Assembly: GCA_045545665.1 (NCBI GenBank)
Contig: JAZQBL010000037.1
Coordinates: 36,005-100,004 of the forward strand
DNA: 64,000 nucleotides
Direction: 5' to 3'
Source of the DNA: RGIG7213 sp045545665
GTDB taxonomy: Bacteria; Bacillota; Clostridia; Oscillospirales; CAG-272
Shown: one piece after another, positions 25,996 through 33,288 of the stretch
How the letters are laid out: every line of letters begins with the position of its first letter
Numbering within the stretch: the first letter of the stretch is position 1
The notes under the pieces: generated by a model
What the model was told of the DNA's origin: nothing
Seen by the model: only the letters and a program-made list of their open reading frames with translations
Databases searched by the model: none
Program-made: the position numbers and the translations under genes

Positions 25996-26420
25996 CGTAA
26001 ATCCTCCAATCTCTTGTTTTCTCCAAGTTTGGAAACGGCTTCTGTAAAGTCGTTCATCGTCTGAGCAAACTTTGCACCTTCGGCAGCGGATACCCATTCA
26101 AGACGGATACGCTCTTTTTCGATACCGAGGTAGTTGAGCATAGAGAACAGCAGTGCCATTCTTCTTCTCGTATAGTAGTTACCCGACGTATAGTGACAGT
26201 CACCGGGGTGGCATCCGCAGATTATAACACCGTCAGCGCCTCTCTGGAATGCACGGAGGATAAATATAGGATTGACTCTGCACGAGCAGGGTACTCTTAT
26301 AATATTTACACATTCGGGATACGCAAGTCTGTTGTTTCCCGCAAGGTCTGCACCCGCATATGAGCACCAGTTACAGCAGAATGCAACGATCTTCGGTTTA
26401 AATTCGTTATTTATTTGCAT
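25983..26420 (-). CDS. mvhD: MvhD/FlxD-family [2Fe-2S] electron-transfer protein
   Basis: Small protein of 145 residues. FCCNWCSYAGADLAG, VPCSCRVNP and GCHPGDCHY are the diagnostic Cys motifs of MvhD, which carries electrons from the input module to HdrA in methanogens and, as FlxD, in sulfate reducers. Its start overlaps the HdrA stop by 10 bases; an upstream in-frame extension inside hdrA is a shadow. Its presence argues strongly that the operon encodes an HdrA-centred bifurcating complex rather than a simple sulfite reductase or hydrogenase. Confidence 0.9.
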   Translation of the reverse strand: MQINNEFKPKIVAFCCNWCSYAGADLAGNNRLAYPECVNIIRVPCSCRVNPIFILRAFQRGADGVIICGCHPGDCHYTSGNYYTRRRMALLFSMLNYLGIEKERIRLEWVSAAEGAKFAQTMNDFTEAVSKLGENKRLEDLRCKK

Positions 26421-28405
26421 ATTGCATCTACCTCCGCTATAATTTGTGAGCTTGCAAAGCCCTTGAGGTCCATAGCACCGGAAGGACAAGCAACCGTACA
26501 TGCACCGCAACCCTGACATACAGCCTCGTTTACAGTTGCAACACGTCTTATCGCAACAGTTCTGTCGGGCATACGGAATTCTTTATCAACGTAAGTGATA
26601 GCACCGTAAGGACATACTCTTTCACAAGAAGAACAGCCGTTACACATAAGCTCGTTGGAGTTTGCAACGCAGGGGTTGCCCATGAGCTTATCCTTAGCAA
26701 GAAGTCCTATTACCTTTGCTGCCGCCGCACTTGCCTGTGATACCGTTTCGGGGATATCCTTCGGACCCTGGCACGTACCTGAAAGGAATACGCCTGCCGT
26801 CGGGCTTTCAACGGGACGGAGCTTGGGATGCGCTTCCGTGAAGAAGTCGTTTGTATCCATACTTGCCGTAAGCATCGTAGCCAAAGGACGTGCGGACTTA
26901 TCGGGTTCGATAGCCGCCGCAAGGACAACGAGGTCAGCGGCAATATTGAGCTGTTTGTTTGCAAGAAGGTCTGATGCTCTTACCATAAGCTTATCACCCT
27001 CGGGCGATACCTTACCGACCATACCCTTTATGTAGTGTACGCCGTATTCTTCAACCGCTCTGCGGTAGAATTCATCAAACGCCTTACCGGGTGTACGTAC
27101 GTCGATGTAGAATACGTAAACGTCCGTATCCGGATATTTATCTCTTGTAAGCATTGCATGCTTTGCCGTATACATACAGCAGATCTTCGAGCAGTATTCC
27201 TTACCCTTTTCAGCGCAAGCCGAGCATCTTGAGCCGACACACTGCACGAACACTATCGTGTGGGGATGCTTGCCGTCGGAAGGACGGAGAAGCTTACCTG
27301 CCGTAGGTCCTGCGGCATTCGTGAGACGCTCAAATTCAAGAGACGTGATAACGTCCTTTGACTGATTGTAAGCAAACTCGTCAAACTTATCCATGCTGAT
27401 GGGATTGAAGCCCGTAGCGGCAACGATAGCACCGTACTTTTCTTCGATGATCTCATCCTTTTGCGTGTAGTCTATAGCGCCCGCCGTACATACCTTTGAG
27501 CATATACCGCACTTGCCTGTTTTGAGCATCGTACAGTAGTTGGGGTCGATAGTTGCAACCTTCGGAACTGCCTGAGCAAACGGAATATATACCGCACGGC
27601 GGTTATCCATACCCATATTGAATTCGTTGGGTACCTTCTTCTGAGGACACTTTTCAGTACAGATACCGCAGCCTGTACAGATATCCTCTTTTACGTATCT
27701 TGCTTTCTTTCTTATTTTTACATTAAAGTTACCGACGAAGCCGCCTATTTCTTCTACCTCGCTGTAGGAGAAAATTCTGATGTTTTCATTCTGGGCTACG
27801 TCAACCATTTTAGGCGTAAGGATACAAGCAGCACAGTCAAGCGTCGGGAACGTCTTGTCGAGCTGAGCCATTTTACCGCCTATGGTGGGTTTCTTTTCAA
27901 CTATATCAACGGGGAAGCCTGCTTCTGCGATATCAAGAGCAGTCTGTATACCTGCAATACCGCCGCCTATTACGAGCGCACGTTTTGTAACGGGGCTTTC
28001 ACCGGGAGTAAGCGGAGCATTGAGGTTTACCTTTGCAATAGCCGCCTTTCCCAAAATAATAGCCTTTTCCGTACCGGACTTCATATCCTTATGTACCCAG
28101 GAGCACTGCTCACGGATATTGGCTATTTCGACCATATACGAGTTAAGTCCTGCGGCCGCCGCTGTCTTGCGGAAGGTCGCTTCGTGCATTCTCGGCGAGC
28201 ATGAGCAGACGACGATTCCCGTCAGTTTATGTTCTGCTATTGCATTTTTGATTATATCCTGACCTGCCTGTGAGCACATATACTGATAGTTTGTGGAAAA
28301 GACAACGCCGGGTTCGTTCTTAAGAGCTTCGGAAACAGCCTCAACATCTACTGTTCCTGCGATGTTACTGCCGCACCAGCATACAAATACACCAATTCTC
28401 TGCAT
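26411..28405 (-). CDS. hdrA: Heterodisulfide reductase subunit A-like flavoprotein, the likely bifurcation site
   Basis: FAD and Fe-S protein of 664 residues, full length for HdrA. Features in order: N-terminal IGVFVCWCGSNIAGTVDV, the FAD fold RALVIGGGIAGIQTALDIA with GGKMAQLDKTFP and LDCAACILTPKM, an inserted ferredoxin domain CTGCGICTEKCP, a further CGICSKVC cluster motif, the VFVQCVGSR segment, and two C-terminal 4Fe-4S motifs CNGCSSCERVCP and CQGCGACTVACP. In methanogens HdrA splits electron pairs between the heterodisulfide and ferredoxin. GGAGG stands seven bases before the ATG. Single-copy form, no fusion. Confidence 0.95.
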   Translation of the reverse strand: MQRIGVFVCWCGSNIAGTVDVEAVSEALKNEPGVVFSTNYQYMCSQAGQDIIKNAIAEHKLTGIVVCSCSPRMHEATFRKTAAAAGLNSYMVEIANIREQCSWVHKDMKSGTEKAIILGKAAIAKVNLNAPLTPGESPVTKRALVIGGGIAGIQTALDIAEAGFPVDIVEKKPTIGGKMAQLDKTFPTLDCAACILTPKMVDVAQNENIRIFSYSEVEEIGGFVGNFNVKIRKKARYVKEDICTGCGICTEKCPQKKVPNEFNMGMDNRRAVYIPFAQAVPKVATIDPNYCTMLKTGKCGICSKVCTAGAIDYTQKDEIIEEKYGAIVAATGFNPISMDKFDEFAYNQSKDVITSLEFERLTNAAGPTAGKLLRPSDGKHPHTIVFVQCVGSRCSACAEKGKEYCSKICCMYTAKHAMLTRDKYPDTDVYVFYIDVRTPGKAFDEFYRRAVEEYGVHYIKGMVGKVSPEGDKLMVRASDLLANKQLNIAADLVVLAAAIEPDKSARPLATMLTASMDTNDFFTEAHPKLRPVESPTAGVFLSGTCQGPKDIPETVSQASAAAAKVIGLLAKDKLMGNPCVANSNELMCNGCSSCERVCPYGAITYVDKEFRMPDRTVAIRRVATVNEAVCQGCGACTVACPSGAMDLKGFASSQIIAEVDAICK

Positions 28406-28417
28406 TTCTTCTCCTCC

Positions 28418-28810
28418 TTACTTACTGTATTTACGAAGTGCGCTCACGATCGCCTGCTGAGGAAGCTCCTCATCAAGAAGCGCAGGTATATCGTCAGCTT
28501 TAAGATGGTTTGCGCCCTGCTTTCTGATAACGGAAAGGCGCACTGCTTCAACGAGCTTTGCAGGTTCAACACCTCTGGGGCATCTGTCAACGCACGCAAA
28601 GCACGTCAGACACTTATAAAGTGACTTTGAATTCATAAGCGGTTCGATATCGCCGCTTTCGACCATATAAACGAACTGATGCGGATGGTACTCCATCTCA
28701 TCAAACGCAGGGCACGTGCCCGTGCATTTTCCGCAACGCATACATTTTTTCGGATTGACACCGCTGGAGCGGATTATTTCCGCTTGGAGTCTTTCTGTTT
28801 CTTTACTCAT
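28418..28810 (-). CDS. hdrC: Heterodisulfide reductase subunit C-like ferredoxin
   Basis: Two-cluster ferredoxin-like subunit of 130 residues. CMRCGKCTGTCPAF and CLTCFACVDRCPRG carry the eight Cys ligands; the rest is helical, as in HdrC. It carries electrons from HdrA to HdrB. The ATG chosen is the second of two, six bases after GGAGG, and overlaps the hdrB stop by eight bases, so HdrB and HdrC synthesis is coupled. Confidence 0.92.
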   Translation of the reverse strand: MSKETERLQAEIIRSSGVNPKKCMRCGKCTGTCPAFDEMEYHPHQFVYMVESGDIEPLMNSKSLYKCLTCFACVDRCPRGVEPAKLVEAVRLSVIRKQGANHLKADDIPALLDEELPQQAIVSALRKYSK

Positions 28811-29597
28811 TGCCATCCTCCTTTACACCGAGAGCTTCAGCCAAAAGCTCTGTAAAGTACACTATTTTAGCCGTGGGATTGTTCTTTTCAAGATTGTATT
28901 TGCAAAGCGGACAAGCCGTTACTATTATATCTGCGCCGTGTGCGTTTGCATTGTCTACGACAGCCGTGCTCTTTTTCTTTGCGGAAAGTGCATCCTCAAG
29001 AGCTATATATCCGCCGCAGCATTCGTTTCTGTAGGGGAAAACGACAGCTTCGGCGCCGAGTGCCTTTATAAGATCCTCCATAATGGTGGGATTCTCGGGA
29101 TCGTCCATCTGCATTACGCTGTTGGGACGGAGCAAAAGGCATCCGTAATATGCGGCTATCTTCTTACCTTTAAGCGGATTTACTACCTTTTCGGCTACCT
29201 TATCGAAGCCGACCTCATCTCTGAGGTATTCAAGATAATGAAGTACTTTTGTTTTTCCGTCGTATCCGCCATCGGCACCGAGATAATTATTTACGTGCGA
29301 TGCAAATTCTTCATCTGTCTGCATTGCGTGGTTGGTCTGCTTTATAACGTTGTGGCAAGCGGAACATACGGTTACGAGAATCTGATCTTTTTTCTGAGCT
29401 TCGGCAAGCGCTCTTACAGAGGAAAGCTTTGTTGCTATCTCGTTACGCGCCGTCGTGAAAACGCCGCCGCAGCACTGCCAATTTTCTATTTCTTCAAGAG
29501 AAAAGCCGAGTGCCTGTGCACTTTTTCTTGCATATTCGTCCAGATCCTTTGCCTTTGTCTTTAACGTACAACCGGGAAAGTATGCTACTTTTTCCAT
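28803..29597 (-). CDS. hdrB: Heterodisulfide reductase subunit B-like CCG-domain protein
   Basis: Catalytic-type subunit of 264 residues with two complete CCG domains: C10, CCG at 42-44 and CSAC at 78-81, then C153, CCG at 193-195 and CPLC at 229-232. In methanogen HdrB these bind two non-cubane clusters that reduce a disulfide. All ligands are kept here, so this subunit should be redox active, but Clostridia lack CoM and CoB; the acceptor may be another disulfide or the FrdAB module encoded in the same operon. It begins the Hdr segment after an intercistronic stem-loop. Confidence 0.92.
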   Translation of the reverse strand: MEKVAYFPGCTLKTKAKDLDEYARKSAQALGFSLEEIENWQCCGGVFTTARNEIATKLSSVRALAEAQKKDQILVTVCSACHNVIKQTNHAMQTDEEFASHVNNYLGADGGYDGKTKVLHYLEYLRDEVGFDKVAEKVVNPLKGKKIAAYYGCLLLRPNSVMQMDDPENPTIMEDLIKALGAEAVVFPYRNECCGGYIALEDALSAKKKSTAVVDNANAHGADIIVTACPLCKYNLEKNNPTAKIVYFTELLAEALGVKEDGNE

Positions 29598-29619
29598 TTA
29601 TATGACCGTTCCTTTCTTA

Positions 29620-29672
29620 GGGCTTTCGTGGAGTTGCGGATTTCCGAAAACTCGAAAATCCGCAAACAGCCC
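29620..29672 (-). promoter_or_regulatory. Large stem-loop between fumC and hdrB
   Basis: Minus-strand inverted repeat: inner arms GCGGATTTTCGA and TCGGAAATCCGC around GTTT, outer arms GGGCT and AGCCC. No T-run follows, so it is not a typical terminator; mRNA processing, stabilisation of the Hdr-Frd part or partial attenuation are possible. Confidence 0.55.
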
Positions 29673-29687
29673 GGAAATTTATTTTAA

Positions 29688-31064
29688 TCAAACCATCTGT
29701 TCGGGATGGAAAACCTCGTCGAATTTTTCTTCCGTCAGGAAGCCGAGTGCAACGCACGCTTCCTTGAGTGAAATGTTATCTTTAAATGCTTTTTTTGCAG
29801 TCTTTGCCGCATTTTCATAACCTATATAGGGGTTGAGAGCCGTAACGAGCATAAGGGAGTTATGCAGGTTGTGGTGCATCTTTTCTTTATTTGCAACTAT
29901 TCCGACAGCGCAGTTCTTGTTGAAGGAAACTATCGCTTCCGCCATAAGTCTTGCAGACTGTAAGAAATTATATGCACACACGGGCATAAATACGTTAAGC
30001 TCGAAGTTGCCCTGTGATGCCGCCATACCGACTGCAACGTCGTTACCCATTACCTGAACGGCAACCATTGTAACGGCTTCACACTGTGTGGGATTTACCT
30101 TACCGGGCATTATGGACGAGCCGGGCTCGTTTTCGGGTATGAATATTTCACCAAGACCGTCACGGGGTCCGCTTGCGAGCCAGCGTACGTCGTTTGCTAT
30201 CTTCATCATATCGCAAGCAAGCGCCTTGATAGCACCGTGTGCAAATACCATTTCATCCTTAGACGTAAGCGAATGGAACTTGTTTGCGGCAGTTACAAAG
30301 GGCTTACCTGTGAGATTTGCCACTTTTTCCGCAACAAGCTCACCGAATCCCTTGGGTGCATTAAGTCCCGTACCTACGGCAGTACCGCCGAGTGCAAGCT
30401 CGCACAAAGGCTTTACTGCAAGCTTTATAAGCTCTACGTCTCTTTCAAGGCTTGAACGCCAGCCGCTTATTTCCTGGCTGAACTTGATGGGAGTTGCATC
30501 CTGAAGGTGCGTTCTTCCGCTTTTAACGATTCCCTCGTTTTCTTCTTCAAGTCTTTTGAACGTTGCAATAAGAGTTTCAACTGCGGGAATGAGCTTATCT
30601 TCAAGCATCATAACAGCCGCGATGTGCATTGCCGTCGGGAACGTATCGTTTGACGACTGGCTCATATTTACGTCATCGTTGGGATGAAGTATCTTTTCGC
30701 CTGCGAGCTGATTTCCTCTGTTTGCAATAACCTCGTTTGCGTTCATGTTGGACTGTGTGCCCGAACCTGTCTGCCAAACGACCAACGGGAAATTATCGTT
30801 AAGCTTTCCTGCGATTATTTCATCGCATGCACCGCTTATCGCTTCAAGCTTCTGTGCTGTCATTTTTTCGGGACGGAGAGCGCAGTTTGCCTGAGCCGCC
30901 GCCTTTTTCAGTATACCGAAAGCGTACGTGATCTCTCTCGGCATCGTTTCGATATTTACACCTATTTCAAAATTTTCATGGCTTCTCTGAGTCTGTGCAG
31001 CCCACAGCTTATCTGCAGGGACCTTTACTTCGCCCATAGAGTCATGCTCTATACGGTAATCCAT
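29688..31064 (-). CDS. fumC: Class II fumarate hydratase
   Basis: Fumarase of 458 residues that interconverts malate and fumarate without an Fe-S cluster. MDYRIEHDSMGEVKVP opens the protein; TGSGTQSNMNANEVIANR and the family signature GSSIMPGKVNPTQ with the mobile active-site Ser are present, and SGRTHLQDATP matches the second conserved region. GGAGAG sits seven bases before this ATG; a TTG five codons upstream is rejected. It starts 15 bases after the malate dehydrogenase stop. In this operon it supplies fumarate to FrdAB. Confidence 0.95.
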   Translation of the reverse strand: MDYRIEHDSMGEVKVPADKLWAAQTQRSHENFEIGVNIETMPREITYAFGILKKAAAQANCALRPEKMTAQKLEAISGACDEIIAGKLNDNFPLVVWQTGSGTQSNMNANEVIANRGNQLAGEKILHPNDDVNMSQSSNDTFPTAMHIAAVMMLEDKLIPAVETLIATFKRLEEENEGIVKSGRTHLQDATPIKFSQEISGWRSSLERDVELIKLAVKPLCELALGGTAVGTGLNAPKGFGELVAEKVANLTGKPFVTAANKFHSLTSKDEMVFAHGAIKALACDMMKIANDVRWLASGPRDGLGEIFIPENEPGSSIMPGKVNPTQCEAVTMVAVQVMGNDVAVGMAASQGNFELNVFMPVCAYNFLQSARLMAEAIVSFNKNCAVGIVANKEKMHHNLHNSLMLVTALNPYIGYENAAKTAKKAFKDNISLKEACVALGFLTEEKFDEVFHPEQMV

Positions 31065-31079
31065 AATTTCACTCTCCAA

Positions 31080-32027
31080 TTATATCGTTGTTGCTTTAAT
31101 TATTGCTTTAAGCGTATCTGCGCTGTGGCGGAGCTTTGCAATTTCCTCATCATTCAAAGGAAGATGTACTTTACTGCGTACGCCGTTATTGCCGACGATG
31201 CTGAGCGTACTGAGACAAACGTCGTCGATTCCGTATTCGCCGTGCATCATCGTGGATACTGTCATCGTCGTATCCATACCGCTGAGCAGGCACTTGCATA
31301 TATAGCATACAGCCGTTGATACAGCGTAGAACGTAGCGCCCTTGCGTGCGATTATCTCACCGCCGGACTTCTGTACGTATCTCAAAGCTTCATCGTAATC
31401 AAATTTAGGAAGGCTCTCGCCGTTTTTACCCGTAAACGAATTGTGGCAGTCCGCGATATTTACGTTTGATACGTTGGCAAGCGACCACGGGATGAAGGAA
31501 GAGTCCCCATGCTCACCGAGCACGTATGCGTGTGCGTTATTCTGGCTTATCGAGTAAAACTCCGACATCTTTGCACGAAGACGTGCCGTGTCAAGTATAG
31601 TGCCCGAACCGATTATACGGCTTTCGGGAATACCCGAACGCTTACAGAATGCATATGTAAGGATATCAACGGGGTTACTTACGAGAAGATACACGGCATC
31701 GGGTGCGGCGTGTGTTATCTGCGTCATTATCTGCTTAAGTATGTCAATGTTCGTCTGTGCAAGTTCAAGACGTGACTGACCTGCTTTTCTCGCAACGCCC
31801 GACGTAATGATAACTATGTCGGAATTAGCGGCATCAGCATATGAGCCTGCATTGACTGTACAGGGGTTGCAGAACGGCAAAGCCTGTCTGATATCAAGCG
31901 CCTCGCCTATCGCTTTCTCGTTGTTGATGTCGATCATTACGATCTCAGAAGTAAAGCCCATAACAGCAAGTGTGTAGGAAATAGTAGCTCCTACGCTTCC
32001 GCTTCCGATGATTGTGATTTTGTTCAT
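31080..32027 (-). CDS. mdh: NAD-dependent malate dehydrogenase of LDH-like lineage
   Basis: Rossmann-fold 2-hydroxyacid dehydrogenase of 315 residues. ITIIGSGSVGATISY binds NAD; VSNPVDILTY, catalytic His173 in GEHGDSS and the Asp/Arg relay are present. The body (WSLANV, substrate loop GQSRLELAQTN) is LDH-like, but the specificity position, Gln102 in lactate dehydrogenases, is Arg80 here (GVARKAGQSR), the change known to convert LDH to malate specificity. With fumC next, reduction of oxaloacetate to malate is the best call. An ATG four codons upstream is less well spaced. Confidence 0.8.
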   Translation of the reverse strand: MNKITIIGSGSVGATISYTLAVMGFTSEIVMIDINNEKAIGEALDIRQALPFCNPCTVNAGSYADAANSDIVIITSGVARKAGQSRLELAQTNIDILKQIMTQITHAAPDAVYLLVSNPVDILTYAFCKRSGIPESRIIGSGTILDTARLRAKMSEFYSISQNNAHAYVLGEHGDSSFIPWSLANVSNVNIADCHNSFTGKNGESLPKFDYDEALRYVQKSGGEIIARKGATFYAVSTAVCYICKCLLSGMDTTMTVSTMMHGEYGIDDVCLSTLSIVGNNGVRSKVHLPLNDEEIAKLRHSADTLKAIIKATTI

Positions 32028-32158
32028 AATTATTTTCATCCCTTCTACGCTTATCGCGTTTTATGTGGTTTATTAACAGTATTACCGTAGTGCGGAAGAA
32101 TTTCTTCCGTACTCTTCAAACAGTTCGGAAAAGCAATAATTTTTCCGCATACCTATTC
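32028..32158 (-). promoter_or_regulatory. Leader of the succinate operon with two hairpins
   Basis: The 5' leader of about 130 bases contains CGGAAAA/TTTTCCG and a perfect CGGAAGAA/TTCTTCCG inverted repeat. No T-run follows either. I see no known riboswitch consensus and no convincing Rex site. The 130 bases upstream of the promoter hold only the DUF11 terminator and AT-rich sequence. Confidence 0.4.
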
Positions 32159-32164
32159 CTTATA

Positions 32165-32193
32165 ATTATAATACATCGTTAAGATTTTTTCAA
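32165..32193 (-). promoter_or_regulatory. Promoter of the malate-to-succinate operon
   Basis: Minus strand TTGAAA, 17 bases, TATAAT. It is the only strong promoter seen ahead of the 12 co-directional genes. Confidence 0.8.
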
Positions 32194-32292
32194 GTGTTTT
32201 GATAAAAAAACTGAAAATATCTTACACATACTGTCATTTATCTGCTTTTTTCTTTTTTTATCGCCGTTTATTTGTTTAAAATACCCAACAAA

Positions 32293-32327
32293 AAAGCCCG
32301 TGACATGACTTTATCAGCACGAGCTTT
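32293..32327 (-). terminator. Terminator after the DUF11 gene
   Basis: Minus strand AAAGCTCGTG and CACGGGCTTT pair (one wobble) around a 15-base loop and are followed by a T-run. Confidence 0.8.
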
Positions 32328-32346
32328 AGCATTTATTTGTTTTTTA

Positions 32347-33201
32347 TCAGATAGTTCCCGTTATAATAAGCGTTGCAACGCCGGGTGTCGTAACGACAGC
32401 ACCCGTTTGGGCATCTCTTTCAAACGTTGCCGCAGGTACTGTTATCTGACCGGGGACGGTCGTGAATACTCCCGTTGTTTCGTCGTAGTTATAATTGACC
32501 CCTTCGGTCCACACGTTTCCGTCAAACGTCACGGATATATCGGACAGCACGGGTGAAAACGTATCGGTGATAGTGGCGTTATCGGTTGAAACAACAGCTG
32601 TATTTCCGTAGTTCTGTATGAGCATTCTGTAAGTTACCGTACCGTTTTCAACAACGGGAATAGGTTCAATGCTCTTCGTAACGGTAAGATCGGCTTCTTC
32701 CGAAGGCGATACCGTTTCCGATACCGTTATCGGTGTCTGTATTCCCGCGCCGTCAACCGTTGCCGTGTTGACGATAGTATCACCGACACCGAGAGGCGCA
32801 AATCCGTTTGCTTCCGCCTCATATATAAGTATCACGTTTCCGCCTGCGGGAACTGTGATACCGCTGAAAACAAGCGGCTGTGTTGACGTTGCCGCGGGAG
32901 GTGACTGCAAAACTCCGTTTACGTAAAATCTTACCGATCCGTCAACGTACGTAAGCGGATAAAAAGTTTCCGTATCTACCGTATACGCACCGAGGTCGTC
33001 ACTTACCGTGATACCCGTAAACGGTGTATTCCCCGTATTTACCACACTTACGACGTACGTGATATCGTCGCCTGCCGAATATTCCGTGGTAACGGCAGTT
33101 TTCGTTGCAGAGAGCACTTCGAGTATCTCTCCGACTGCAACGTTTGAGCTTACGACCAGCCCGTTATACGTGAGCTGGGCGCGGTTTGTAAATTGTGCCA
33201 T
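32347..33201 (-). CDS. DUF11-repeat protein without signal peptide
   Basis: Protein of 284 residues opening MAQFTNRAQLTYNG with no hydrophobic signal. Two DUF11/conserved-repeat beta-sandwich units are visible: TKTAVTTEYSAGDDITYVVS with NTGNTPFTGITVSDDLG, and TVTKSIEPIPVVENGTVTYR with NYGNTAVVSTDNATITDTF. DUF11 units usually occur in extracellular surface proteins; short signal-less forms with this opening recur in Clostridia and may be surface-layer or spore-surface components. AAAGGAG precedes this ATG; an upstream in-frame start is weaker. No function can be assigned. Confidence 0.75.
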   Translation of the reverse strand: MAQFTNRAQLTYNGLVVSSNVAVGEILEVLSATKTAVTTEYSAGDDITYVVSVVNTGNTPFTGITVSDDLGAYTVDTETFYPLTYVDGSVRFYVNGVLQSPPAATSTQPLVFSGITVPAGGNVILIYEAEANGFAPLGVGDTIVNTATVDGAGIQTPITVSETVSPSEEADLTVTKSIEPIPVVENGTVTYRMLIQNYGNTAVVSTDNATITDTFSPVLSDISVTFDGNVWTEGVNYNYDETTGVFTTVPGQITVPAATFERDAQTGAVVTTPGVATLIITGTI

Positions 33202-33288
33202 ATATTCTCCTTTTGTACAGTTATTATTCGGGTTTGCACCCACTTAAATAATATGCAAAAGGAGAGATATGTGTGACGAAAAATGTCG

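Noticed and set aside
31080..32027. Lactate dehydrogenase
   Set aside because: Arg at the Gln102 position and fumC directly downstream favour malate.
32028..32200. Rex binding site in the succinate operon leader
   Set aside because: Only a weak half-like TGTTAATAAACCA was seen; no proper TTGTTAA-N-TTAACAA palindrome.
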